Shown piece by piece: positions 1-14,175 of a stretch of DNA of 64,000 bases. The DNA is taken from the NCBI RefSeq assembly GCF_050947335.1, contig NW_027473364.1, forward strand, positions 806,001-870,000. Reading direction: 5' to 3'. Source of the DNA: Megachile rotundata (Eukaryota > Arthropoda > Insecta > Hymenoptera > Megachilidae). Both the position numbers and the translations under genes were made by a program. The notes under the pieces are model-generated. The model was not told where the DNA came from, searched no databases, and saw nothing but the letters and a program-made list of their open reading frames with translations. The stretch's first letter is position 1. The number at the start of each line of letters is the position of its first letter.

Positions 1-380
1 ACAATCACACAGTCACACAATCACAATCACAATCACAATCACAATCACACAATCACACAGTCACAATCCCACGATTGCGATCACACAATCACGATCACAC
101 AGTCACGATCACACAATCGCGATCACACAATTGCGATCGCACAATCACGATCACACAATCACGATCACACAATCACAATCACACAATCCCTATCACACAA
201 TCACGATCACTCAATCACGATCACACAATCACGATCACAAAATCACGATCACACAATCACGATCACACAATCACGATCACAATCACAATCACAATCACAA
301 TCACAATCACAATCACAATCACACAATCACAATCACACAATCACATTCACACAATCACAATCACACAATCACAAGCACAA
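1..380. repeat. Alpha module 1
   Basis: Hexamer run at 21-50, then cccacgattgcgatc (TTG at 75), gatc-bearing units, a tccctatc mark near 188, a second hexamer run at about 270-324, then attcac and aagcac marks before the plain array. This copy has aattgcgatcgc at 129-140 where other alphas have aatcgcgatcgc. Confidence 0.85.
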
Positions 381-1063
381 TCACACAATCACAATCACAC
401 AATCACAATCACACAATCACAATCACACAATCACAATCACACAATCACAATCACACAATCACAATCACACAATCACAATCACACAATCACAATCACACAA
501 TCACAATCACACAATCACAATCACACAATCACAATCACACAATCACAATCACACAATCACAATCACACAATCACAATCACACAATCACAATCACACAATC
601 ACAATCACACAATCACAATCACACAATCACAATCACACAATCACAATCACACAATCACAATCACACAATCACAATCACACAATCACAATCACACAATCAC
701 AATCACACAATCACAATCACACAATCACAATCACACAATCACAATCACACAATCACAATCACACAATCACAATCACACAATCACAATCACACAATCACAA
801 TCACACAATCACAATCACACAATCACAATCACACAATCACAATCACACAATCACAATCACACAATCACAATCACACAATCACAATCACACAATCACAATC
901 ACACAATCACAATCACACAATCACAATCACACAATCACAATCACACAATCACAATCACACAATTACAATCACACAATCACAATCACACAATCACAATCAC
1001 ACAATCACAATCACACAATCACAATCACACAATCACAATCACACAATCACAATCACACAATCA
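381..1063. repeat. Plain 14-bp array, copy I
   Basis: About 49 near-perfect acaatcacaatcac units. The only interruption seen is an attac word near 962. Confidence 0.9.
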
Positions 1064-1249
1064 CAGTCACACAATCACGATCACACAATCACGATCACAC
1101 AATCACAATCCCACAATCACAATCACACAATCGCAGTCACGCAATCACAATCACACAACCACAATCACACAATCACACAGTCACAATCCCACAATCACGA
1201 TCACACAATCACGACCACATAGTCACGATCACACAATCACACAATCACA
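1064..1249. repeat. Delta linker, shortened
   Basis: Runs from cagtcacacaatcacgatc through cgcagtcacgcaatc to cgaccacatagtc (catag at 1218). It then enters a plain array directly. In the matching places at 28,293-28,530 and 58,137-58,378 a further block from cagaacc to cgccatc is present, so this copy has lost it or never gained it. Confidence 0.8.
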
Positions 1250-1835
1250 CAATCACAATCACACAATCACAATCACACAATCACAATCACACAATCACAA
1301 TCACACAATCACAATCACACAATCACAATCACACAATCACAATCACACAATCACAATCACACAATCACAATCACACAATCACAATCACACAATCACAATC
1401 ACACAATCACAATCACACAATCACAATCACACAATCACAATCACACAATCACAATCACACAATCACAATCACACAATCACAATCACACAATCACAATCAC
1501 ACAATCACAATCACACAATCACAATCACACAATCACAATCACACAATCACAATCACACAATCACAATCACACAATCACAATCACAATCACACAATCACAA
1601 TCACACAATCACAAACACACAATCACAATCACACAATCACAATCACACAATCACAATAACACAATCACAATCACACAATCACAATCACACAATCACAATC
1701 ACACAATCACAATCACACAATCACAATCACACAATCACAATCACACAATCACAATCACACAATCACAATCACACAATCACAAGCACACAATCACAATCAC
1801 ACAATCACAATCACACAATCACAATCACACAGTCA
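1250..1835. repeat. Plain 14-bp array
   Basis: About 42 units, with an extra hexamer near 1582, acaaacac at 1611, aataac near 1655 and aagcac near 1790. The same marks recur in copy II before its first beta module. Confidence 0.88.
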
Positions 1836-1876
1836 CACAATCACAATCACACAATCACACAGTCACAATCCAACAA

Positions 1877-4247
1877 TTGCGATCACATAATCACGATCAC
1901 ACAATTACGACCACACAATCACGATCACACAATCACGATCACACAATCACGATCACACAATCACGATCACCCAATCACGATCACACAATTACGACCACAC
2001 AATCACGATCACACAATCACGATCACACAATCACGATCACACAATCACGATCACCCAATCACGATCACACAATCACGATCACACAATCACGATCACAATC
2101 ACGATCACACAAACACGATCACACAATCCCGATCACACAATCACGATCACACAATCACGATCACGATCACACAATCACGATCACACAATCTCGATCACAC
2201 AATCACAATCACACAATCCCAATAACACAATCACGATCACACAATCACAATCACACAGTCACACAATCACAATCACAATCACAATCACACAATCACACAG
2301 TCACAATCCCACAATTGCGATCACACAAACACGGTCACGCAATTACGACCACACAATCAGAGTCTCACAATCACAATCACACAGTCACAATCACACAATC
2401 ACAATCACACAACACAATCACACAATCACAATCACACAACCACAATCACACAATCACAATCACACAATCACAATAACACAATCACACAACCACGATCACA
2501 CAATCACGATCACACAATCAGGACCACACAATCACGATCACACGATCACAATCACACAGTCACACAATCACAATCACAATCACAATTACACAATCACACA
2601 ATCACAATCACGATCACACAATCACAATCACACAATCACAATCACACAATCACAATCACACAATCACAATCACACAATCACAATCACACAATCACAATCA
2701 CACAATCACGATCACACAATCACGATCACACAATCACTCAATCACAATCACACAATCACAATCACACAATCACAATCACACAATCACAATCACACAATCA
2801 CAATCACACAATCACAATCACACAATCACAATCACACAATCACAATCACACAATCACAATCACACAATCACAATCACACAATCACAATCACACAATCACA
2901 ATCACACAATCACAATCACACAATCACAATCACACAATCACAATCACACAATCACAATCACACAATCACAATCACACAATCACAATCACACAATCACAAT
3001 CACAGACACAATCACACAATCACAATCACACAATCACAATCACACAATCACAATCACACAATCACAATCACACAATCACAATCACACAATCACAATCACA
3101 CAATCACAATCACACAATCACATTCACACAATCGCAATCACACAATCACAATCACACAATCACAATCACAAAATCACAATCACACAATCACAATCACACA
3201 ATCACAATCACACAATCACAATCACACAATCACAATCACACAATCACAATCACACAATCACAATCACGATCACACAATCACAATCACACAATCACGATCA
3301 CACAGTCACTCAATCACAATCCCACAATCACAATCGCACAGTCACGATCACACAATCACAATCACACAATCAGAATGACACAATCACACAGTCGCAAATC
3401 CACAATCACGATCACACAAACACGATCACGCAGTCAGGATCACACAATTACAGTAACACAGTCACACAATCACAATCACAATCACACAATCACGATCACA
3501 AAATCACGATCGCACAATCACGATCACACAATCACACAATCACAATCCCACAATCACAATCACACAATCACGATCACAATCACACAATCACAATCACAAT
3601 CACACAATCACATTCACACAATCACAATCACACAATCACAATCACACAATCACAATCACACAATCACAATCACACAATCACAATCACACAATCACAATCA
3701 CACAATCACAATCACACAATCACAATCACACAATCACAATCACGATCACACAATCACAATCACGATCACACAATCACAATCACACAATCACGATCACACA
3801 ATCACGATCACACAATCACGATCACACAATCACGATCACACAATCACGAACACACAATCACGATCACACAATCACGATCACACAATCACGATCACACAAT
3901 CACTCAATCACAATCCCACAATCACAATCGCACAGTCACGGTCACACAATCACAATCACACAATCAGAATGACACAACCACACAGTCACAAATCCACAAT
4001 CACGATCACACAAACACGATCACGCAGTCTGGATCACATAATCACAGTAACACAGTCACAAAATCACGATCACAATCACACAATCACGATCACAAAATCA
4101 CGATCGCACAATCACGATCACACAATCACACAATCACAATCCCACAATCACAATCACACAATCACAATAACACAATCACGATCACACAATCACAATCACA
4201 CAGTCACACAATCACAATCACACAATCACACAGTCACAATCCAACAA
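1877..4247. repeat. 2.3-kb beta-gamma-gamma-prime unit, copy I.1
   Basis: 2,371 bp from the beta landmark at 1877 to the next beta at 4248. The beta part (to about 2600) carries attacgacc, caccc, tctcgatc, cagagtctc and aacacaatc marks. The middle (about 2600-3290) is mostly plain array with a ctcaatc break near 2737, cagacac at 3003 and cattcac near 3120. Gamma starts at the ATG at 3375 and gamma-prime at 3969. Confidence 0.85.
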
Positions 4248-6548
4248 TTGCGATCACATAATCACGATCACACAATTACGACCACACAATCACGATCACA
4301 CAATCACGATCACACAATCACGATTACACAATCACGATCACCCAATCACGATCACACAATTACGACCACACAATCACGATCACACAATCACGATCACACA
4401 ATCACGATCACACAATCACGATCACCCAATCACGATCACACAATCACGATCACACAATCACGATCACAATCACGATCACACAAACACGATCACACAATCC
4501 CGATCACACAATCACGATCACACAATCACGATCACGATCACACAATCACGATCACACAATCTCGATCACACAATCACAATCACACAATCCCAATAACACA
4601 ATCACGATCACACAATCACAATCACACAGTCACACAATCACAATCACAATCACAATCACACAATCACACAGTCACAATCCCACAATTGCGATCACACAAA
4701 CACGGTCACGCAATTACGACCACACAATCAGAGTCTCACAATCACAATCACACAGTCACAATCACACAATCACAATCACACAACACAATCACACAATCAC
4801 AATCACACAACCACAATCACACAATCACAATCACACAATCACAATAACACAATCACACAACCACGATCACACAATCACGATCACACAATCAGGACCACAC
4901 AATCACGATCACACGATCACAATCACACAGTCACACAATCACAATCACAATCACAATTACACAATCACACAATCACAATCACGATCACACAATCACAATC
5001 ACACAATCACAATCACACAATCACAATCACACAATCACAATCACACAATCACAATCACACAATCACAATCACACAATCACGATCACACAATCACGATCAC
5101 ACAATCACTCAATCACAATCACACAATCACAATCACACAATCACAATCACACAATCACAATCACACAATCACAGTCACACAATCACAATCACACGATCAC
5201 AATCACACAATCACAATCACACAATCACAATCACACAATCACAATCACACAATCACAATCACACAATCACAATCACACAATCACAATCACACAATCACAA
5301 TCACACAATCACAATCACACAATCACAATCACACAATCACAATCACAGACACAATCACACAATCACAATCACACAATCACAATCACACAATCACAATCAC
5401 ACAATCACAATCACACAATCACAATCACACAATCACAATCACACAATCACAATCACACAATCACATTCACACAATCGCAATCACACAATCACAATCACAC
5501 AATCACAATCACAAAATCACAATCACACAATCACAATCACACAATCACAATCACACAATCACAATCACACAATCACAATCACGATCACACAATCACAATC
5601 ACACAATCACGATCACACAGTCACTCAATCACAATCCCACAATCACAATCGCACAGTCACGATCACACAATCACAATCACACAATCAGAATGACACAATC
5701 ACACAGTCGCAAATCCACAATCACGATCACACAAACACGATCACGCAGTCAGGATCACACAATTACAGTAACACAGTCACACAATCACAATCACAATCAC
5801 ACAATCACGATCACAAAATCACGATCGCACAATCACGATCACACAATCACACAATCACAATCCCACAATCACAATCACACAATCACGATCACAATCACAC
5901 AATCACAATCACAATCACACAATCACATTCACACAATCACAATCACACAATCACAATCACACAATCACAATCACACAATCACAATCACACAATCACAATC
6001 ACACAATCACAATCACACAATCACAATCACACAATCACAATCACACAATCACAATCACGATCACACAATCACAATCACGATCACACAATCACAATCACAC
6101 AATCACGATCACACAATCACGATCACACAATCACGATCACACAATCACGATCACACAATCACGATCACACAATCACGATCACACAATCACGATCACACAA
6201 TCACTCAATCACAATCCCACAATCACAATCGCACAGTCACGGTCACACAATCACAATCACACAATCAGAATGACACAACCACACAGTCACAAATCCACAA
6301 TCACGATCACACAAACACGATCACGCAGTCTGGATCACATAATCACAGTAACACAGTCACAAAATCACGATCACAATCACACAATCACGATCACAAAATC
6401 ACGATCGCACAATCACGATCACACAATCACACAATCACAATCCCACAATCACAATCACACAATCACAATAACACAATCACGATCACACAATCACAATCAC
6501 ACAGTCACACAATCACAATCACACAATCACACAGTCACAATCCAACAA
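4248..6548. repeat. 2.3-kb beta-gamma-gamma-prime unit, copy I.2
   Basis: 2,301 bp, with the same order as the unit before it: beta 4248, plain array about 4981-5580, gamma 5690, gamma-prime 6270. It differs by array length and a few words (for example cagtcac at about 5171 and a cacgatc unit near 5194). A third beta landmark follows at 6549 but continues into other sequence. Confidence 0.85.
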
Positions 6549-7610
6549 TTGCGATCACATAATCACGATCACACAATTACGACCACACAATCACGATCAC
6601 ACAATCACGATCACACAATCACAATCACCCAATCACGATCACACAATCACGATCACACAATCACGATCACACAATCACTCAATCACAATCCCACAATCAC
6701 AATCGCACAGTCACGGTCACACAATCACAATCACACAGTCACACAATTACAATCACAATCACAATCACACAATCACACAGTCACAATCCCACAATTGCGA
6801 TCACACAAACACGATCACGCAATTACGACCGCACAATCACAGTCTCACAATCACAATCACACAGTCACAATGACACAATCACAATCACACACCACAATCA
6901 CACAATCACAATCACACAACCACAATCACACAATCATAATCACACAATCACAATCACACAATCACAATCACACAATCACAATCACACAATCACAATCACA
7001 CAACCACGATCACACAATCACAATCACACAATCACAGTCACACAATCACGATCACACAATCACGATCACACAATCACAATCCCACAGTCACAATCACACA
7101 ATCACAGTCACACAATCACAATCACACAACCACAATCACACAATCACACAGTCACAATCCCACAATCACGATCACACAATCACGACCACATAGTCACGAT
7201 CACACAATCACACAATCACAATCCCACAATCACAACCACTAAATCACAGTCACACAGTCACAATCACACAATCACAATCGCTCAATCACACAGTCACAAT
7301 CCCACAATCACTATCGCACAATCACTATCACACAGTCACGATCACACAATCACGATCACACAATCACGATCACACAGTCACGATCTCACAATCACACAAT
7401 CACAACCACTCAATCACAGTCACACAATCACAATCACACAATCACAATCACACAATCACCGTCACACAATCACAATCACACAATAACAATCACAATCACG
7501 ATCACACAAACACGATTACAAAATCACGATCACACAATCACGATCACAAAATCACAATCACACAGTCACACAATCACAATCACAATCACAATCACAATCA
7601 CACAATCACA
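6549..7610. repeat. Truncated beta joined to delta module
   Basis: The third beta landmark leaves the 2.3-kb pattern near 6630 with caccc and ctcaatc marks. It then passes cggtcac, cacaattac, a second caattgcgatc near 6795 and acaatgac near 6868, and reaches a delta module (catagtc near 7190, cactaaatc near 7237, ccgtcac near 7459). A hexamer run leads into alpha. Confidence 0.8.
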
Positions 7611-7890
7611 CAGTCACAATCCCACGATTGCGATCACACAATCGCGATCACACAGTCACGATCACACAATCGCGATCATACAATCGCGATCGCACAATCA
7701 CGATCACACAATCACGATCACACAATCACGATCACAAAATCACGATCACACAATCACGATCACACAATCACGATCACAATCACAATCACAATCACAATCA
7801 CAATCACAATCACAATCACAATCACAATCACACAATCACAATCACACAATCACATTCACACAATCACAATCACACAATCACAAGCACAAT
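7611..7890. repeat. Alpha module 2 (cgcgatc type)
   Basis: TTG at 7628. Unlike alpha 1 it has acaatcgcgatc straight after the landmark, tcatacaatc near 7677, and lacks the tccctatc block. Its hexamer run at about 7768-7830 is longer. It is shared exactly with 35,295 in copy II. Confidence 0.85.
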
Positions 7891-8750
7891 CACACAATCA
7901 CAATCACACAATCACAATCACACAATCACAATCACACAATCACAATCACACAATCACAATCACACAATCACAATCACACAATCACAATCACACAATCACA
8001 ATCACACAATCACAATCACACAATCACAATCACACAATCACAATCACACAATCACAATCACACAATCACAATCACACAATCACAATCACACAATCACAAT
8101 CACACAATCACAATCACACAATCACAATCACACAATCACAATCACACAATCACAATCACACAATCACAATCACACAATCACAATCACACAATCACAATCA
8201 CACAATCACAATCACACAATCACAATCACACAATCACAATCACACAATCACAATCACACAATCACAATCACACAATCACAATCACACAATCACAATCACA
8301 CAATCACAATCACACAATCACAATCACACAATCACAATCACACAATCACAATCACACAATCACAATCACACAATCACAATCACACAATCACAATCACACA
8401 ATCACAATCACACAATCACAATCACACAATCACAATCACACAATCACAATCACACAATCACAATCACACAATCACAATCACACAATCACAATCACACAAT
8501 CACAATCACACAATCACAATCACACAATCACAATCACACAATCACAATCACACAATCACAATCACACAATCACAATCACACAATCACAATCACACAATCA
8601 CAATCACACAATCACAATCACACAATCACAATCACACAATCACAATCACACAATCACAATCACACAATCACAATCACACAATCACAATCACACAATAACA
8701 ATCACACAATCACAATCACACAATCACAATCACACAATCACAGTCACACA
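7891..8750. repeat. Plain 14-bp array
   Basis: About 61 units with one aataac word at 8695. It is ten monomers (140 bp) longer than its partner at 35,541-36,267, judged from the offset change from 27,667 to 27,527. Confidence 0.88.
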
Positions 8751-9030
8751 ATCACGATCACACAATCACGATCACACAATCGCAATCCCACAATCACAAT
8801 CACACAATCACAGTCACACAATCACAATCACACAACCACAATCACACAATCACACAGTCACAATCCCACAATCACGATCACACAATCACGACCACATAGT
8901 CACGATCACACAATCACAGAATCACACAATCACAATCCCACAATCAGAACCACTCAATCACAGTCACACAACCACAATCACACAATCACAATCACACAAT
9001 AACACAGTCACAAACCCACGATCACGCCAT
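8751..9030. repeat. Delta-prime linker
   Basis: Contains aatcgcaatccc, cgaccacatagtc (8895), cacagaatc, cagaacc (8945), aataac and cacgccatc (9025). It matches 36,268-36,557 without length change. Confidence 0.85.
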
Positions 9031-11447
9031 CACAATCACACAATCACAATCACACAATCACAATCACACAATCACAATCACACAATCACAATCACACAAT
9101 CACAATCACACAATCACAATCACACAATCACAATCACACAATCACAATCACACAATCACAATCACACAATCACAATCACACAATCACAATCACACAATCA
9201 CAATCACACAATCACAATCACACAATCACAATCACACAATCACAATCACACAATCACAATCACACAATCACAATCACACAATCACAATCACACAATCACA
9301 ATCACACAATCACAATCACACAATCACAATCACACAATCAGAATCACACAATCACAATCACACAATCACAATCACACAATCACAATCACACAATCACAAT
9401 CACACAATCACAATCACACAATCACAATCACACAATCACAATCACACAATCACAAACACAACAATCACAATCACACAATCACAATAACACAATCACAATC
9501 ACACAATCACAATCACACAATCACAATCACACAATCACAATCACACAATCACAATCACACAATCACAATCACACAATCACAATCACACAATCACAATCAC
9601 ACAATCACAATCACACAATCACAATCACACAATCACATTCACACAATCACAATCACACAATCACAATCACACAATCACAATCACACAATCACAATCACAC
9701 AATCACAATCACACAATCACAATCACACAATCACAATCACACAATCACAATCACACAATCACAATCACACAATCACAATCACACAATCACAATCACACAA
9801 TCACAATCACACAATCACAATCACACAATCACAATCACACAATCACAATCACACAATCACAATCACACAATCACAATCACACAATCACAATCACACAATC
9901 ACAATCACACAATCACAATCACACAATCACAATCACACAATCACAATCACACAATCACAATCACACAATCACAATCACACAATCACAATCACACAATCAC
10001 AATCACACAATCACAATCACACAATCACAATCACACAATCACAATCACACAATCACAATCACACAATCACAATCACACAATCACAATCACACAATCACAA
10101 TCACACAATCACAATCACACAATCACAATCACACAATCACAATCACACAATCACAATCACACAATCACAATCACACAATCACAATCACACAATCACAATC
10201 ACACAATCACAATCACACAATCACAATCACACAATCACAATCACACAATCACAATCACACAATCACAATCACACAATCACAATCACACAATCACAATCAC
10301 ACAATCACAATCACACAATCACAATCACACAATCACAATCACACAATCACAATCACACAATCACAATCACACAATCACAATCACACAATCACAATCACAC
10401 AATCACAATCACACAATCACAATCACACAATCACAATCACACAATCACAATCACACAATCACAATCACACAATCACAATCACACAATCACAATCACACAA
10501 TCACAATCACACAATCACAATCACACAATCACAATCACACAATCACAATCACACAATCACAATCACACAATCACAATCACACAATCACAATCACACAATC
10601 ACAATCACACAATCACAATCACACAATCACAATCACACAATCACAATCACACAATCACAATCACACAATCACAATCACACAATCACAATCACACAATCAC
10701 AATCACACAATCACAATCACACAATCACAATCACACAATCACAATCACACAATCACAATCACACAATCACAATCACACAATCACAATCACACAATCACAA
10801 TCACACAATCACAATCACACAATCACAATCACACAATCACAATCACACAATCACAATCACACAATCACAATCACACAATCACAATCACACAATCACAATC
10901 ACACAATCACAATCACACAATCACAATCACACAATCACAATCACACAATCACAATCACACAATCACAATCACACAATCACAATCACACAATCACAATCAC
11001 ACAATCACAATCACACAATCACAATCACACAATCACAATCACACAATCACAATCACACAATCACAATCACACAATCACAATCACACAATCACAATCACAC
11101 AATCACAATCACACAATCACAATCACACAATCACAATCACACAATCACAATCACACAATCACAATCACACAATCACAATCACACAATCACAATCACACAA
11201 TCACAATCACACAATCACAATCACACAATCACAATCACACAATCACAATCACACAATCACAATCACACAATCACAATCACACAATCACAATCACACAATC
11301 ACAATCACACAATCACAATCACACAATCACAATCACACAATCACAATCACACAATCACAATCACACAATCACAATCACACAATCACAATCACACAATCAC
11401 AATCACACAATCACAATCACACAATCACAATCACACAATCACAATCA
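9031..11447. repeat. Longest plain 14-bp array
   Basis: About 2.4 kb. Marks: cagaatc near 9339, acaaacacaacaatc near 9452, aataac near 9485 and cattcac near 9634. From about 9640 to 11,440 I saw no variant, roughly 129 identical monomers. The partner at 36,558-38,396 is shorter. The tract has no G, so no CpG and no GATC. Confidence 0.9.
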
Positions 11448-12055
11448 GACAATCACGATCACACAATCACAATCACACAATCACAATCACACAATCACAA
11501 TCACACAATCACAATCACACAATCACAATCACACAATCACAATCACACAATCACAATCACACAATCACAATCACACAATCACAATCACACAATCACAATC
11601 ACACAATCACAATCAGACAATCACGATCACACAATCACGATCACACAATCACGATCACACAGTCACGATCACACAGTCACGATCACACAGTCACGATCAC
11701 ACAGTCACGATCACACAGTCACGATCACACAGTCACGATCACACAGTCACGATCACACAGTCACGATCACACAGTCACGATCACACAGTCACGATCACAC
11801 AGTCACGATCAAACAGTCACGATCAAACAGTCACGATCACACAGTCACGATCACACAATCACGATCACACAATCACGATCACACAATCACGATCACACAA
11901 TCACGATCACACAATCACGATCACACAATCACGATCACACAATCACGATCACACAATCACGATCACACAATCACGATCACACAATCACGATCACACAATC
12001 ACGATCACACAATCACGATCACACAATCACGATCACACAATCACGATCACACAAT
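11448..12055. repeat. CGATCAC-type arrays (acagtcacgatcac inside acaatcacgatcac)
   Basis: cagacaatcacgatc marks at 11,447 and 11,614 bracket a short plain run. Then come about 14 units of acagtcacgatcac (11,661-11,856, two with gatcaaac) and about 14 units of acaatcacgatcac up to 12,052. Each unit holds one CpG and one GATC. Partner: 38,397-38,940. Confidence 0.88.
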
Positions 12056-12995
12056 CACTCAATCACAATCCCACAATCACAATCGCACAATCACAATCGC
12101 ACAATCACACAATCACACAATCACAATCCCACAATCACAATCACACAATCACACAATCCCGATCACACAATCACGATCACACAATCACGATCACACAATC
12201 ACAATCACACAATCACAATCACACAATCACAATCACACAATCACAATCACACAACCACGATCACACAATCACAATCACACAATCACAGTCACACAATCAC
12301 GATCACACAATCACGATCACACAATCACAATCCCACAGTCACAATCACACAATCACAGTCACACAATCACAATCACACAACCACAATCACACAATCACAC
12401 AGTCACAATCCCACAATCACGATCACACAATCACGACCACACAATCACAATCACACAATCACAATCACACAATCACAATCACACAATCACAATCACACAA
12501 TCACAATCACACAATCACGATCACACAATCACGATCACACAATCACAATCACACAATCACAATCACACAATCACAATCACACAATCACAATCACACAATC
12601 ACAATCACACAATCACAGTCACACAATCACAATCACACAATCACAATCACACAATCACAATCACACAATCACAATCACACAATCACAATCACACAATCAC
12701 AATCACACAATCACAATCACACAATCACAATCACACAATCACAATCACACAATCACAATCACAGACACAATCACACAATCACGATCACTCAATCACGATC
12801 ACACAATCACGATCACAAAATCACGATCACACAATCACGATCACACAATCACGATCACAATCACAATCACAATCACAATCACAATCACGATCACACAATC
12901 ACAATCACACAATCACGATCACACAGTCACTCAATCACAATCCCACAATCACAATCGCACAGTCACGATCACACAATCACAATCACACAATCAGA
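12056..12995. repeat. Rearranged linker with inserted delta head and hybrid segment
   Basis: ctcaatc and cgcacaatc words, then a delta-like head (accacgatc near 12,252, cagtccc-type words, cgaccacac near 12,434), a plain array of about 330 bp, cagacac near 12,763, then an alpha-like piece (ctcaatcacgatc, aaaatcacgatc, hexamers, 12,780-12,900). Copy II (38,941-39,812) lacks the delta head and the alpha-like piece, so this stretch is a mosaic. Confidence 0.75.
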
Positions 12996-13870
12996 ATGAC
13001 ACAATCACACAGTCGCAAATCCACAATCACGATCACACAAACACGATCACGCAGTCAGGATCACACAATTACAGTAATACAGTCACACAATCACAATCAC
13101 AATCACAATCACACAATCACACAGTCACAATCCCACAATTGCGATCACACAAACACGATCACGCGATTACGACCGCACAATCACAGTCTCACAATCACAA
13201 TCACACAGTCACAATGACACAATCACAATCACACACCACAATCACACAATCACAATCACACAACCACAATCACACAATCACAATCACACAATCACAATCA
13301 CACAATCACAATCACACAATCACAATCACACAATCACAATCACACAATCACAATCACACAACCACGATCACACAATCACAATCACACAATCACAGTCACA
13401 CAATCACGATCACACAATCACGATCACACAATCACAATCCCACAGTCACAATCACACAATCACAGTCACACAATCACAATCACACAACCACAATCACACA
13501 ATCACACAGTCACAATCCCACAATCACGATCACACAATCACGACCACATAGTCACGATCACACAATCACACAATCACAATCCCACAATCACAACCACTAA
13601 ATCACAGTCACACAGTCACAATCACACAATCACAATCGCTCAATCACACAGTCACAATCCCACAATCACTATCGCACAATCACTATCACACAGTCACGAT
13701 CACACAATCACAATCACACAATCACCGTCACACAATCACAATCACACAATCACAATCACAATCACGATCACACAAACACGATTACAAAATCACGATCACA
13801 CAATCACGATCACAAAATCACAATCACACAGTCACACAATCACAATCACAATCACAATCACACAATCACA
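12996..13870. repeat. Gamma plus delta modules
   Basis: Gamma starts at the ATG at 12,996 (cagaatgacacaatc, cagtcgcaaatcc, caggatc, cacaattac, gtaatac). It is followed by caattgcgatc at 13,139, acaatgac near 13,213, a 100-bp plain run and delta (catagtc near 13,547, cactaaatc near 13,596). The offset to copy II is a constant 26,817 with one substitution noticed. Confidence 0.8.
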
Positions 13871-14175
13871 CAGTCACAATCCCACGATTGCGATCACACA
13901 ATCACGATCACACAGTCACGATCACACAATCGCGATCACACAATCGCGATCGCACAATCACGATCACACAATCACGATCACACAATCACAATCACACAAT
14001 CCCTATCACACAATCACGATCACTCAATCACGATCACACAATCACGATCACAAAATCACGATCACACAATCACGATCACACAATCACGATCACAATCACA
14101 ATCACAATCACAATCACAATCACAATCACACAATCACAATCACACAATCACATTCACACAATCACAATCACACAA
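13871..14175. repeat. Alpha module 3
   Basis: TTG at 13,888, cgcgatcgc near 13,947, tccctatc near 14,001, hexamer run at about 14,090-14,128, attcac near 14,152 and aagcac near 14,180. Matches 40,705. Confidence 0.85.

Noticed and set aside
75..140. Promoter or ribosome-binding site upstream of the TTG starts
   Set aside because: The + strand has almost no G, so there is no purine-rich ribosome-binding site, and the upstream sequence is the same repeat as everywhere else.
381..1063. Telomeric or G-quadruplex-forming repeat on the G/T-rich strand
   Set aside because: The complement (TGTGATTGTGATTG) has no runs of two or more G, so it fits neither telomere repeats nor G-quadruplex motifs.
3375..4847. 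ATG-initiated frame of 490 codons at the gamma module, with nine similar gamma sites
   Set aside because: The ATG comes from a single variant word (cagaatgac). The downstream protein is again the repeat polymer, and the frame runs across the beta module of the next unit with no conserved start context.
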